From: Psychrobacter sp. NZS113
Lineage (GTDB): Bacteria > Pseudomonadota > Gammaproteobacteria > Pseudomonadales > Moraxellaceae
Length of the DNA: 64,000 nt
Assembly (NCBI RefSeq): GCF_015864825.1
Contig: NZ_JADYWL010000008.1
Span: 62,001 to 126,000 of the forward strand
Direction of reading: 5' to 3'
Under the pieces are notes generated by a model that made no database searches, was not told the DNA's origin, and worked only from the letters and a program-made list of their open reading frames with translations. The position numbers and the translations under genes are program-made. Position 1 is the first letter of the stretch, and each line of letters begins with the position of its first letter. Below are positions 52,739-63,314 of this stretch, one piece after another.

Positions 52739-53713
52739 GTGAATAAAATTATTCAAACAGACGACCATGGTAACAAGCACATTAAACCAATACTTGTTGA
52801 AGCCTCTTTGCAGAACAATAGCTTTGATGTGCAGCAATGGCGACGATACATAGAACAAGAAATTGGTTTTGTGCTACCAGATGTTCAGTTGCAGTGGTTA
52901 ATCAATGCGATTGACCACACTGCATCGTCGTATGGGTTGACTGCTAAAACTCTATGGCATCGGCTGCCAACAAATAATGAGATGCGTCAACAGCTATTAG
53001 ATAACGTACTGATTCATGAAAGTCGATTTTTTCGTTATATACCTTCTATCAATTTCATCACAGAGTACGCGGTACAGCATCAGCGAGCACAGTTAACTGC
53101 TACCAATACTGATAATAGTGCTGAACGTAATTCTGATGAGTTATTTCGCATTTGGAGTGTTGGCTGTGCAAGTGGGCAAGAAGTTTGGTCATTGGCGATG
53201 AGCTTAACCTCAGAGAAGTTGGAAAATTATACGATACTGGGTACAGATATTAGTCATCAAGCCATTAAGCGAGCGCAGTCAGGACATTATGATCAGCGGC
53301 AGAAGTCGTTAATCCCAGACAGTTGCCAGCAGTTTATCCAGCCATTGTGTGCTAATAGTGCGATTAGAAAACCAAATTTTTGTGATTCAACTATCACTAA
53401 AGAAATGATAGCAAGTAACCAAGCCCATTGGCAAATAGTGCCGAGCTTGCAACAATATGTTAGCTTTGCTTTACATAATATTATCAAACAAAAACCACCC
53501 ACTCCGCATCTCCAAAATGTCATCATTTGCCAGAATATGTTGCTGTACTTCCGCAAGTTTGATCAGCGCGATATTTTAGCAAGGCTATCAGAGCAATGTG
53601 CATTAGGTGGTTATATTATATTGGCTCCAGGTGAGGCGCTATTTTGGCGTCCTTCAAATATGCGCCGTATTGCGCACCCACAGGTTAATGTGTGGCAAAA
53701 AATTAATGCCTAA
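52739..53713 (+). CDS. pilK: Chemotaxis methyltransferase PilK (CheR family)
   Basis: 324 residues, starting at GTG 52739. N-terminal all-helical CheR domain with LLDNVLIHESRFFRY, the peptide-binding segment, then a SAM-binding Rossmann domain with RIWSVGCASGQEVWSLAM and NVIICQNMLLYFRKFD. The latter is usually CRNVLIYF; here it is CQNMLLYF. It methylates glutamates on PilJ. The gene is preceded by the AT-rich 8-bp tandem repeat and followed by chpA after 30 bp. Confidence 0.9.
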   Translation: MNKIIQTDDHGNKHIKPILVEASLQNNSFDVQQWRRYIEQEIGFVLPDVQLQWLINAIDHTASSYGLTAKTLWHRLPTNNEMRQQLLDNVLIHESRFFRYIPSINFITEYAVQHQRAQLTATNTDNSAERNSDELFRIWSVGCASGQEVWSLAMSLTSEKLENYTILGTDISHQAIKRAQSGHYDQRQKSLIPDSCQQFIQPLCANSAIRKPNFCDSTITKEMIASNQAHWQIVPSLQQYVSFALHNIIKQKPPTPHLQNVIICQNMLLYFRKFDQRDILARLSEQCALGGYIILAPGEALFWRPSNMRRIAHPQVNVWQKINA

Positions 53714-53743
53714 ATTAGTGCTTAGACGAGTTAGGATGACCCT

Positions 53744-56700
53744 ATGAAAAACCAGCCCAATGACATAGTGACGCTCGAGTGGTTATTGCCACTATTTAAT
53801 CAGCAACTATCGCAGATAGCTGATGGCTGGCAACTAGTTGATGACAGTACTAATCACGAGCAGATGGTGAAAAACTACCATCAAGTTGGCGGCGCGCTAA
53901 CAATGATTCGCCTACCTCTGTTAGCAGATCTTGCCAATAAGCTGAGTTTATTGGTAGAGGCAAGTGGTCACGATGGTATTTCTATTAATAACAGTCGTAT
54001 CGGCCAGTTTGCTCATAGATTATTAGAGCGTGAGCTGAATCAGTATATGCGTACTACTAGTCACAACACGACGCTGATTAATAATGCTGATAATAACCTT
54101 ACACGCGCACTATCAGAGCTAGGTATAGCGATAGAGTCAACAGAAACTCTTGCGGCTAATCAGCATGAAGCCTTAGATGGTCATACTATTGATAACAACA
54201 TCATTGATAGTATCAAAGTGACATTTCTAGAAAGTAAAGAGACCACACATCTAGAGATTTATCACTACCAACAGTTATTGTTGGTCTGGCGTCAGCAAGT
54301 ACAAGAATTATTGGTAGCCAATACCAATCAATCATCTTTGTTAACGGTATTAGGCAGAGTAAGCCAATATTTATGGCAAGCTTCTCAAAATGAAGATGAG
54401 CAACGTCTCTGGTATCTAACAGACTTATGGCTAAACGATCTTGCAAATAATGAGACACCACTACCTGAGAATTATGCCCCACTGTTAAGTCAGTTGGATC
54501 AAGTGATAGAGTTGCATGCTACGCAAACCGAGCTATCATCGAGTACTGTCAGAAGTTTGATCATCAGGGTATATATCGAATTAAGTAGCCTTGCGAAAAA
54601 TAGTAATAGCACTCAGTCTGTACTAAATATTTTGCCGCACAGCGCTGCATCAGCATCGCGTTTTTTACCACGTATACTCAGTGAACTTGAAACGCTTATT
54701 TTTAATCTGGATAAGCCTGACACAGTTTTAGAACCTTTACAGAATATACAGCGCCAACTCGAGAGTCGAGGCTGGATATATTATGTGGCACAAGTAGAGT
54801 CTATTCTTACAGATCTAGAGCATGCACTGTCATCAGGAACAGGATTTGCACAAGAGCAATGGCAAATCGAGCGTCAGCTTCAAGAGCTATATAATGCTTT
54901 GTATAATACCGAACAGACGATATCTCTAAAGATCGGAGATGCGGCCTCTTTTATCACAATACCTGATGATATCGATACGCATGCTGAAAGTAGTCAGGTT
55001 GTGACTGCTAGCGAGGGTAACTTGCGTGAGCTTCGCATCACAGTAGAAGACGTCAAACAAAGCTTTCATGAATATGTACAGCGCCAAGATATTACTTTGC
55101 TACCCACGGCTACTGATTTCTCAAAGATTGGTGATGCTTTTGTTGAGATGGGTTTACCAGAGATTCATGAAACCATCAATGCGCTATCCAACATATTTAC
55201 ACAGTTGGCAGCTCATGAGATTGCCACGCTTAGTTGGGATGTCACTCAGGCATTGGCTGAGGGATTGACATCTATTGAGCTGTTACTGGATTATCTTGCG
55301 CAGCAGGTGTTCGATCAAAAGTTATTGAATCAGGCATATGAGTATACTGCTAAGGCCACAGATCTACTTAATAACTATATTGCCGCACCAGATAGCGTTG
55401 ATGAAACCTTTCTCACGCAAAAGCCCGCCGCAACTAATGTAATTCGTTATGACGATAGTGGTGAATTGGCCCCTACTAGTGCTCAGTCCATTCATGCTGA
55501 ATCTTTGACTGATTCACGTGTAGACGATGTTCTTATACAGGAGCAAGGTGCTGTCGAGAGAGATAGTCTAGAGAGCGACGCTTTAGCAAAAGCCCGCACG
55601 CAAGTTCAGCCTGATAACTTTGAAATGGATGCAGATATTCGTGACATTTTCATTGAAGAGGCGACTGAAGTCATCGCTGACTTAGAAGACTTTCTACCTA
55701 TTTGGAAGCAGGATGCACAAGATTTAACACCACTAACTGAAGTGCGTAGGGGTTTCCATACTTTAAAAGGCTCAGGCCGTATGGTAGGTGCTTTTAGTAT
55801 TAGTGAGATGGCTTGGTCAATCGAAAACTTGCTCAATCGTCTTTTAGATAAAACATTGCCTGTCACTGATAATGTTGTCAATCTAGTCATTGAAACAGCA
55901 AAAAAACTGCCTGCATTAGTCACAGATTTTGAAGCGCAGCAATTACCAAGTTTTGACCCTGCAGCTACGGTTCTACAAAGTCATAATTTAATGACTCAGC
56001 AACCTATGAATGCTGGGCTCAACGTATCTGAGCCTGTTAAATCTGAGTTGTTAGGCACTTCTGACGTGAGTTATGACTCTCAAACGACAAATGATAATAA
56101 TGAAAGTAGACGTATCACTGATTCCTTATCTGGTATCGAAATTCCTGCGGTACTCGTGCCATTCATGCAATCCTCCGATCAGCTAGCAGCTGATGCTAAC
56201 GATGCAGACCCTGATATTAAAGAGATATTTATAGAAGAAGCCAATGAAGTACTGGCTGAAATCGTACCTCTATATGAAAATTGGCGCCAGTCACAAAGTG
56301 ATTTAAGTGGGTTGACAGATATTCGTCGCGGTTTCCATACTTTAAAAGGTTCAGGCCGAATGGTGGGTGCTCACTATACTGCTGAGTTGGCTTGGTCGAT
56401 AGAAAACATGCTCAATCGTATTCTAGATAACAGTATTACAGTTTCAGGAGATATGAGTCAGCTTATTGCAGATGTGTTAGCTGCTTATCCTTCAATGCTA
56501 ATAGTGTTTGAAAATGGCAGTCAAGACTACCCAACGACGCTACCACTTTGGATTGCTTGCGCCAATGCTTATAGTAAGCATCAAGGCAATGAGTTCAGCT
56601 ATTCTGCTTTATATCAGAATGATAAAGTGTCCGATGGGTATGATGTTGAGGGCACTCAAGCATCATTGTTGTCGCATGAGCTAAGCGAGGCTAATTCTGT

Positions 56701-59700
56701 CCATGATAATGGCAACAAAGAGATGGATGCTACGCTGCAAACGATTAACTCTGTTAACGAGATGATAGCAGAAGCATCTATTATCATAGTGCCTCAAAGC
56801 GATGAAGAGAAAGAATTTTTTGATATTTTTATCGATGAAGCAGAAGAGTTATTACAGGAAATAGATCAATTCGTCGATGAGCATCAAGATGACTCTCATA
56901 TTGAAGTAACAGATGATATTGTACGTGCATTCCATACGCTGAGAGGAGCCTCTGGTTCTAGTTCTCTTGCCGCTATTAGTGAAGTGAGTGCGACCATAGA
57001 GCATAGTTTAGAGTTGTTACAGCAGAAAGACAAAGCCATGAATGCTCAGCATTTAGAGGCATTAGCAAAGTCATCTACGCTCATGGATGGTTATTTGAAC
57101 AGCTATAAGCAAAATGTCCAACCAAAAAACATATTAATAGAAGACGTACAAAGCCAACAAGACCTAGCCTCGTTACAGGCGATGCTTGGTAAACAACAAG
57201 TCGATAGTGATACTAAGTTGATATTCGATAATAAACCGACGATAGAGCAATTATTAGATGATAATATCGATGAATTATTAGATGCTCAGTGGGAGTTGGA
57301 TGACGCGCTTAACCAAGCTGAAATAGAAGATATCCAAGACTACATAGAGCAGCAAATCTCACAAATAAAATATTTAGCCAATAAAGCACAACCATTTCCA
57401 AAGTTCATCTCGATTCTTGATGAGTTGGGTAGTACTTATAGCTATCTAAACGACAATCCTGAAAAAGCAAGAGATAAAGACATTCAAGCTATTTTACATA
57501 TTGGTCATGCTCAGTTGGTTGGTTTGTTTGATGCGCTAGCGGGTAGTACCTCACTGAAGGTGGACCAGAAAGTTCTTGCGAACCTGCAAAGTATTTACCA
57601 TACAGATGATGGCGGTGAAGATGAGGATGGTTTCGTCGTTCGAGCTATCTCAGCACCTAATCTAGAACTTGAGTCTATTGATACTGATGCTGAGCTACTA
57701 GAGATATTTTTAGAAGAAGCGCAAGAACTTGATACCGCATTAGATGAGAGCTTCAATAAATGGCGTGCGGATATCAGTAACGTTAATGCTCTAAAAGTTT
57801 TGCAGCGTCATCTGCACACCATCAAAGGTGGGGCACGGATGGCTGGCATTCGTAGTATTGGTGATCTGACCCACGAAGCCGAAAGCGTTTATGAAGCATT
57901 TGTAGAAAACAGACGAGTACCGACAGTCCAATGGCTCGAAATCATGCAAATGGTGCAGGACACAATGTCATTGCAAGTCATGCATATCGTGAGCTATAAA
58001 AAATCATTTTTTGCCTCAGAGCTTATTGAGCAGTTACAACAGCTTTTAAAAGAAAAAGCTTTGCCAGAAACGGTAGAGCTGATCATACCTGTACCAAAAA
58101 ATCATTTTGAATCTGAAACGCAAAGTAAGGCTAGCAACAATCCGCCTAGTAGAGATAACGTATTAGATAGCTCAAGCTTAGATAGAATGATTAAACAGTC
58201 ATGGGTTAATGGTTTACCAGACCCTGATATATTAACAGTATTTTTAGAAGAAGCAGAAGCCCTCACCAATCGCAATAAGTATCTGCAATTATTCTTAGAA
58301 AACACGGACAATAGAACAGCATTACAAGCGTTACAGCGTGACTTGCATACTATCAAAGGTGGTGCACGAATGGTCACTGCTACTGGTATTGCAGATTTGT
58401 CTCATGAGATGGAGTCTGTCTATCAAGACTTTATAGACAACCGCCGTCCTGCCACCAAAAAAGTATTGGAATTATTAGTTGCCAGCCATGATTGGCTAGC
58501 TGATGCGGTGTCTATTCTTAGACAGAATGTCAACCCGCCAACGCCTGCGTTACTCATTGAGGCATTACAGCAATTTAGCAAAAATCCTGATAGTTTAAAG
58601 CAAGTACCTAAAGAGTCTTTACAGTCTCAACGTGAAGCAATCTTGATTGCTAAAGAAAAGCAAGATTCACAATATCTGGCAAAAGATATTAGTGAAATGC
58701 CATCTATGAACATCAGCATAAACCAAGAAGATCAGAGTACTAGTAGTAATGAAATGATTCGTATCTCAGGTGGTTTGATTGAGCATATGATCAACTTGTC
58801 TGGTGAATCAGCCATTAACCGTGCTCGTATCGATATGGGTATGAGTAGCTTGACCAACAGTATCGAAGATATGGGCATTACTGTACAGCGATTAGCTGAT
58901 CAGTTACGCCGAATGGAAATCGAGCTTGAAGCACAAATTTTGTCTCAAATAGATGATGAATTGATTCAAAATGAAGACTTTGATCCTCTTGAGATGGATC
59001 AATACTCTTCTCTAAATCAATTATCAAAATCTTTGACAGAATCAGCATCGGATTTGATTGATATTAATCATACGTTATTAGAAAAAACACGTGATAGCGA
59101 AAGTCTTCTATTGCAATTATCACGAACACAAACTGAACTACAAGACGGTCTTATGAACTCGCGTATGGTACCGTTTACGCATCTGACACCACGTCTTGAA
59201 CGTATTGTACGCCAAACAGCGAATGAGCTTAACAAGTCTGTTGAGCTAACGATCATCAATGCTGATGATGAGATGGATAGAACCATCCTCGAGCGTATGA
59301 CTTCACCACTTGAGCATATGCTACGTAATGCTGTCGATCATGGTATCGAAAACACCTCAACACGTCTCAGAGCAGGCAAGGAACGTAGCGGGCACATTAC
59401 TCTAGAAGTGAATCGCGAAGGTAGTGAGATTGTCATTCAGTTAACGGATGATGGTAGGGGGATTGACGTAGAAGCAGTTCGTAACAAGGCTATTTCTCAA
59501 GGGCTAATTGATGCTAGTGATACCAGTCTAACTGACCTTGATATCATGCAATATATCTTTAATGCGGGATTAAGTACTAGCAAACAAGTGACGCAGATTT
59601 CTGGACGCGGCGTAGGCATGGATGTGGTAATTAGTGAAATTCGTCAATTAGGTGGCTCTGTGTCAGTTGTCTCAGAACTTGGTAAAGGGTCTCGTTTTAC

Positions 59701-60595
59701 GATGCGCTTACCATTGACGGTTGCTGTATCTGATGCCCTAGTTGTACGTGCAGCGGATCGTTATTATGCAATACCACTCGTACAGATTGAACGAGTGGTT
59801 CGCGTTAATCCAGACAAACTGTATGATTACTACCAATCAGGTGATGCAACGTTGAATTTTGAAGACGTCGATTATCGAGTGCGCTATTTAAATGAGATTT
59901 TATCAGGCAATAAACTCAATGAGTTGGTTGTTAATACCAATACGAGTCTACCGCTCATTATCATCAAAAACCGTACTGGACAGAATATCGCGCTACAAGT
60001 TGATCAGATTGCAGGCTCACGTATTGAGGTGGTTGTAAAACCTTTAGGACAACAATTATCGCACCTATCAGGTATATCAGCCGCTACCATTATGGGTGAT
60101 GGCTCGGTAATGCTCATCTTGGATCTGATTGCTCTCATGCGTAATGCACAGTTAACTCAGAATATACCGCAATCTGTAGACTCTAAACGAAGAGGTTTAG
60201 AGTCTAAGTCGACTATCTTAGTAGTCGATGATTCAGTCACCGTACGTAAAGTGACCTCGCGCTTCTTAGAGCGTCAAGGATTCAATGTGGCGCTTGCAAA
60301 AGATGGTGTTGATGCGATTGAGATATTACAAGACATGATACCAGACATGATACTGTTGGATATTGAAATGCCACGCATGGATGGTTTTGAGGTGGCTACC
60401 CAAGTTAGATATAGCAAGCGATTACAGCATATCCCAATTATTATGATTACATCACGTACTGGTGAAAAGCATCGCGAGCGTGCACTAGAGATTGGTGTGG
60501 ATGATTACATGGGTAAGCCGTTCCAAGAACAAGCACTGCTCAATAAAATCCAGCACATACTGGGTGAGAGGGTCAGTCTAACTCATGAAGGATAA
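53744..60595 (+). CDS. chpA: Hybrid chemosensory histidine kinase ChpA/PilL
   Basis: 2283 residues. HPt-type modules along the chain have candidate phospho-histidines at H46 (NYHQVGGAL), H672 and H865 (both GFHTLKGSGRMVGA), H1064 (FHTLRGASG), H1358 and H1535 (both LHTIKGGARM). The CheA-type dimerisation/ATPase core follows (~1680-2010), with NAVDHGIE, LTDDGRGID and GRGVGMDVV, then a CheW domain (YAIPLVQIERVVRV) and a C-terminal receiver with D2206 (LLDIEMPRMDGFE). Pseudomonas ChpA has eight Xpt modules in 2472 residues; this protein is slightly shorter. It phosphorylates PilG and PilH. AGGATGA precedes the ATG. The stop overlaps chpB by 11 bp. Confidence 0.95.
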   Translation: MKNQPNDIVTLEWLLPLFNQQLSQIADGWQLVDDSTNHEQMVKNYHQVGGALTMIRLPLLADLANKLSLLVEASGHDGISINNSRIGQFAHRLLERELNQYMRTTSHNTTLINNADNNLTRALSELGIAIESTETLAANQHEALDGHTIDNNIIDSIKVTFLESKETTHLEIYHYQQLLLVWRQQVQELLVANTNQSSLLTVLGRVSQYLWQASQNEDEQRLWYLTDLWLNDLANNETPLPENYAPLLSQLDQVIELHATQTELSSSTVRSLIIRVYIELSSLAKNSNSTQSVLNILPHSAASASRFLPRILSELETLIFNLDKPDTVLEPLQNIQRQLESRGWIYYVAQVESILTDLEHALSSGTGFAQEQWQIERQLQELYNALYNTEQTISLKIGDAASFITIPDDIDTHAESSQVVTASEGNLRELRITVEDVKQSFHEYVQRQDITLLPTATDFSKIGDAFVEMGLPEIHETINALSNIFTQLAAHEIATLSWDVTQALAEGLTSIELLLDYLAQQVFDQKLLNQAYEYTAKATDLLNNYIAAPDSVDETFLTQKPAATNVIRYDDSGELAPTSAQSIHAESLTDSRVDDVLIQEQGAVERDSLESDALAKARTQVQPDNFEMDADIRDIFIEEATEVIADLEDFLPIWKQDAQDLTPLTEVRRGFHTLKGSGRMVGAFSISEMAWSIENLLNRLLDKTLPVTDNVVNLVIETAKKLPALVTDFEAQQLPSFDPAATVLQSHNLMTQQPMNAGLNVSEPVKSELLGTSDVSYDSQTTNDNNESRRITDSLSGIEIPAVLVPFMQSSDQLAADANDADPDIKEIFIEEANEVLAEIVPLYENWRQSQSDLSGLTDIRRGFHTLKGSGRMVGAHYTAELAWSIENMLNRILDNSITVSGDMSQLIADVLAAYPSMLIVFENGSQDYPTTLPLWIACANAYSKHQGNEFSYSALYQNDKVSDGYDVEGTQASLLSHELSEANSVHDNGNKEMDATLQTINSVNEMIAEASIIIVPQSDEEKEFFDIFIDEAEELLQEIDQFVDEHQDDSHIEVTDDIVRAFHTLRGASGSSSLAAISEVSATIEHSLELLQQKDKAMNAQHLEALAKSSTLMDGYLNSYKQNVQPKNILIEDVQSQQDLASLQAMLGKQQVDSDTKLIFDNKPTIEQLLDDNIDELLDAQWELDDALNQAEIEDIQDYIEQQISQIKYLANKAQPFPKFISILDELGSTYSYLNDNPEKARDKDIQAILHIGHAQLVGLFDALAGSTSLKVDQKVLANLQSIYHTDDGGEDEDGFVVRAISAPNLELESIDTDAELLEIFLEEAQELDTALDESFNKWRADISNVNALKVLQRHLHTIKGGARMAGIRSIGDLTHEAESVYEAFVENRRVPTVQWLEIMQMVQDTMSLQVMHIVSYKKSFFASELIEQLQQLLKEKALPETVELIIPVPKNHFESETQSKASNNPPSRDNVLDSSSLDRMIKQSWVNGLPDPDILTVFLEEAEALTNRNKYLQLFLENTDNRTALQALQRDLHTIKGGARMVTATGIADLSHEMESVYQDFIDNRRPATKKVLELLVASHDWLADAVSILRQNVNPPTPALLIEALQQFSKNPDSLKQVPKESLQSQREAILIAKEKQDSQYLAKDISEMPSMNISINQEDQSTSSNEMIRISGGLIEHMINLSGESAINRARIDMGMSSLTNSIEDMGITVQRLADQLRRMEIELEAQILSQIDDELIQNEDFDPLEMDQYSSLNQLSKSLTESASDLIDINHTLLEKTRDSESLLLQLSRTQTELQDGLMNSRMVPFTHLTPRLERIVRQTANELNKSVELTIINADDEMDRTILERMTSPLEHMLRNAVDHGIENTSTRLRAGKERSGHITLEVNREGSEIVIQLTDDGRGIDVEAVRNKAISQGLIDASDTSLTDLDIMQYIFNAGLSTSKQVTQISGRGVGMDVVISEIRQLGGSVSVVSELGKGSRFTMRLPLTVAVSDALVVRAADRYYAIPLVQIERVVRVNPDKLYDYYQSGDATLNFEDVDYRVRYLNEILSGNKLNELVVNTNTSLPLIIIKNRTGQNIALQVDQIAGSRIEVVVKPLGQQLSHLSGISAATIMGDGSVMLILDLIALMRNAQLTQNIPQSVDSKRRGLESKSTILVVDDSVTVRKVTSRFLERQGFNVALAKDGVDAIEILQDMIPDMILLDIEMPRMDGFEVATQVRYSKRLQHIPIIMITSRTGEKHRERALEIGVDDYMGKPFQEQALLNKIQHILGERVSLTHEG

Positions 60596-61589
60596 CATAG
60601 GTGTTTCGGCACTGAGGAATAAAAAAAAGAATGATATTAAGGTGATGGTTGTAGCAGAAGACCATCATCAGCGTATGGCGTTTTCGGATACTGTCCGCAG
60701 TTGTGGTTTTACTCTCGTTGGATGTATGTCTCAGGCACAGTTGCAAGAAAAAACGGTGCTAGCTGACGTGGTTATTGATATCTGGCTGATAGATAGTGAC
60801 TACGATGATAATATGGTAACGGCAACTACCGTCTCTAAACCTGCGGCCGTGCTTGTAGGTTTCAGTCAAGCGCCTTATCTGAACGAAGCCACCCAGTATG
60901 CGAAATGGCAGCGTAAGCTCAAACGTAAGCTTGCACAAATGCTTGAACTACCTGCGCTAATGGATGCACCCGTTCATAAGCATGATGGTACCGATACCGA
61001 TTGGCAATATGTGGTATTTTTGGGTGCCTCTATGGGTGGTCCAAGTGCTATAAAAGAATTCTTAGACAACTTGTCAGCTACGCTACCAGTTTGTATCTTA
61101 CTGGCGCATCATTTTAATAAAACTATGATTGATACTTTGCCACGTATTCTGAATCGTCATAATGATTGGCATTGTCAGGTCATTACTTCTTCGCAGCGCT
61201 TACGAGCAGGTCAGTGTCACATAGCACCTATTGATAAACAAATTGTCTGTGATTCGACAGGTCGAGTCATACTGTTGGAGCAAGCGTGGGAAGGTGAGTA
61301 CAAGCCTGAAATCGGTCAAATTTTGAAGAATACCAGCGATGTTTATGGTAGTGAGCTTATTAATATCATATTCTCAGGAATGGGTGATGATGGCTCTCAG
61401 TATCTTGATCTCATTCAAGACAATAATAGTCAACTATGGGTGCAGGACCCTAGTACGAGTGCTTGTCCGAGTCAACCTCAGGCTATTATTGATTCAGGAT
61501 ACTGTGATTTTATTGGTAGTCCAACGGATTTGGCACAAAAACTGACAGATTATATTGGCGAAAGAGCAGTCAAAGCCTCTTTGCCTTAA
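60585..61589 (+). CDS. chpB: Chemotaxis methylesterase ChpB (CheB family)
   Basis: 334 residues. Residues ~18-120 form a degenerate receiver-like domain (IKVMVVAEDHHQRMAFSDTV) whose phospho-acceptor position is not clear. Residues ~140-325 are the CheB esterase, with the catalytic Ser in GASMGGPSA (S149), His in LLAHHFNKTM and Asp in FSGMGDDGSQYL. It removes methyl groups from PilJ, opposing PilK. Its ATG lies inside the chpA stop region (11-bp overlap), so translation is coupled. Confidence 0.92.
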   Translation: MKDNIGVSALRNKKKNDIKVMVVAEDHHQRMAFSDTVRSCGFTLVGCMSQAQLQEKTVLADVVIDIWLIDSDYDDNMVTATTVSKPAAVLVGFSQAPYLNEATQYAKWQRKLKRKLAQMLELPALMDAPVHKHDGTDTDWQYVVFLGASMGGPSAIKEFLDNLSATLPVCILLAHHFNKTMIDTLPRILNRHNDWHCQVITSSQRLRAGQCHIAPIDKQIVCDSTGRVILLEQAWEGEYKPEIGQILKNTSDVYGSELINIIFSGMGDDGSQYLDLIQDNNSQLWVQDPSTSACPSQPQAIIDSGYCDFIGSPTDLAQKLTDYIGERAVKASLP

Positions 61590-61606
61590 CTTATTGTGAG
61601 TGATGT

Positions 61607-62104
61607 ATGAAACAAATTTTAAAACATTCGTTTGAAGCAGTGAGTTTGTTGACCACTACTAATGGTACGCTCGATGTCACCATTGTTCCAGCATTCAACC
61701 AGCCTGATTGGGTGATTCCAAGTAGTCTGATTTTGAGTGTGGAAGAGTATGACGTGCGCACATCAACATATGATTGGCAGGAGCAAGAATTGGTCGTGTT
61801 TCATTTGTTGCCACAAGATGAGGCAGTAGAGAAAACAATCGTATTAGAAGGCAATACTTCAGAGCATCGCTTAGCGTTGCAAACGGCAGGTGAGCTACAC
61901 CAATTACAAGTGCGTATTTCAGAGGTAAAAGATATCGAGGTGCCTGAAAATTTCGATAAAACAAACATCAACGAAACAGCAGTACCCTTTAGTGAAAACG
62001 TTATGCTATCCTACCTTTTTCAGACCGTTATGATTGAGGACAAAGTCTATTTAGTACCAGACTTAGACAAAATTGCTCATCAGTTGGTTGATGCAAGCAG
62101 CTAA
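61607..62104 (+). CDS. chpC: CheW-like protein, probable ChpC
   Basis: 165 residues, 17 bp after chpB. Segments such as NGTLDVTIVPAFNQPDWVIP and QEQELVVFHLLPQDEAVE, and the C-terminal EDKVYLVPDLDKIAHQL, are consistent with a CheW/ChpC-type SH3-like fold, but the motif match is weak, so the name rests mainly on position after chpB. In Pseudomonas, ChpC is a dispensable CheW-like adaptor linking additional receptors to the system. It is the last gene of this cluster; chpD and chpE are absent. Confidence 0.65.
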   Translation: MKQILKHSFEAVSLLTTTNGTLDVTIVPAFNQPDWVIPSSLILSVEEYDVRTSTYDWQEQELVVFHLLPQDEAVEKTIVLEGNTSEHRLALQTAGELHQLQVRISEVKDIEVPENFDKTNINETAVPFSENVMLSYLFQTVMIEDKVYLVPDLDKIAHQLVDASS

Positions 62105-62243
62105 ACTCGCTTCTACTTTTTATTCGTTTACTATGAAGTGAATGTTCAAATTATCTCAATGGCTTTTGAGTGCTGAATAAATAGCTGCTTTTATCTATAT
62201 TGCTGATGACAGATAACTAGTAATAAGGGTAATAGGGTAACTC

Positions 62244-62762
62244 ATGAGTAATGCGAATTCAAAGTGGTCAGTCAGTAGCCGGATTTTTCACTGGATCAGT
62301 GCGGTTTTATTATTGATTACGTGGATAATGATGCTGTTGAACAATAATCTTGATAGTAATATTTATATCGGACTGCACAAAGCTTTTGGCGTTAGTTTAC
62401 TGTTTTGGATGATAGCGCGAGTGATTAATCGTGTATTTACTAAAGCGCCGCCACCTATATCGATGCCAAAATGGCAATTATTATTGTCGCACTTGTCGCA
62501 TTTTGGACTATACGCTTTGCTGATAGCGATGCCAACAGTTGGTTTGTTGATGACTGTCTATGGTGGTCGACCTGTTGATATTTTTGGCTTGTTCCAAATC
62601 CCTGTATTTGTCACGCCAGACAGAACTTTGGCTCGTTTCTATAACAATCTGCATACTGATGTTATTTGGCAAGCTATTATTGCATTTACGGCTGTTCATA
62701 TTAGCGCCGCTTTATATCATCAGTTTATCAAAAAAGACAATCTGATAGCGCGTATGAAATAG
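62244..62762 (+). CDS. Cytochrome b561 (CybB-like)
   Basis: 172 residues with four membrane helices. Haem-ligand histidines fit the CybB pattern: IFHWISAVLL (helix 1), LHKAFGVSLLFWMIARVI (helix 2), LSHLSHFGLYALLIAMP (helix 3) and VHISAALYHQF (helix 4). It is a di-haem inner-membrane cytochrome that carries electrons (quinol to oxygen/superoxide in E. coli CybB). It stands alone, with its own terminator, between chpC and minE. Confidence 0.92.
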   Translation: MSNANSKWSVSSRIFHWISAVLLLITWIMMLLNNNLDSNIYIGLHKAFGVSLLFWMIARVINRVFTKAPPPISMPKWQLLLSHLSHFGLYALLIAMPTVGLLMTVYGGRPVDIFGLFQIPVFVTPDRTLARFYNNLHTDVIWQAIIAFTAVHISAALYHQFIKKDNLIARMK

Positions 62763-62830
62763 TCCGCTGCAAAATAGCTGTGTGTTAAAAAATTCTGTGT
62801 ATTATCAAAAGCAATGTCATGACTTAAACC

Positions 62831-62866
62831 AAAAAAAGCCCTCAGTATTATTACGAGGGCTTTTTT
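62831..62866. terminator. Intrinsic terminator of the cytochrome b561 gene
   Basis: AAAAAAGCCCTC pairs with GAGGGCTTTTTT around an AT-rich loop. Confidence 0.92.
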
Positions 62867-62908
62867 GAAATACAGCATAAATGCATCAATTTAAACTATC
62901 TGCTGTTA

Positions 62909-63015
62909 TATAGTCGATTCAATTTAAAAGTAGTACAGGGCAACCGAGTGTAGATGTATGTTTAATACTTCAAGCGAGGTCAACGCAGTAATACTTTCAT
63001 AGTGGAATGACGATA
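62909..63015 (-). repeat. MITE-like ~107-bp repeat, copy C (reversed)
   Basis: TATAGTCGATTCAATTTAAA at the left and AGTGGAATGACGATA at the right. Read on the - strand it matches copies A and B, with the same length as A. It lies 3 bp after the minE stop codon. Confidence 0.85.
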
Positions 63016-63018
63016 ACT

Positions 63019-63312
63019 TTACTTTTTGTGCTCAGGCAAGCTGATATTCATTTCTAATACGTCTAGGCTATCTTCAGAACGATGATTGATATTGACATCG
63101 TCAATCTGTACGCCATTGACATATTTATTGACCACTTCTAAAATTTCACGTTTCATTTTTTCGATACGATCAGCGGTTAGACGGTTATTTAAGCGGTTTT
63201 CACTAGCAACAATAACCTTCAGGCGTTCAGTCGCCAAATTAGCGCTACCTGCTGTGCCATTGCTGTCATCAGTACCAAATAGGCTACTCCAAAATCCTTT
63301 TTTCTTAGTCAT
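63019..63312 (-). CDS. minE: Cell division topological specificity factor MinE
   Basis: 97 residues from the ATG at 63312; an ATG one codon upstream overlaps the minD stop and is equally possible. The N-terminal amphipathic membrane/MinD-binding segment is followed by [11 protein letters not shown], with the topological domain after it ([24 protein letters not shown]). MinE drives MinD off the pole membrane to place the Z ring at mid-cell. It overlaps the minD stop and is followed by a mobile-like repeat 3 bp after its end. Confidence 0.95.
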   Translation of the reverse strand: MTKKKGFWSSLFGTDDSNGTAGSANLATERLKVIVASENRLNNRLTADRIEKMKREILEVVNKYVNGVQIDDVNINHRSEDSLDVLEMNISLPEHKK

Positions 63313-63314
63313 CA

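Noticed and set aside
60585-61589. ChpB N-terminal domain as an active receiver
   Set aside because: The residues around the expected phospho-acceptor do not give a clear conserved Asp with the Thr/Lys partners, so it is described only as receiver-like.
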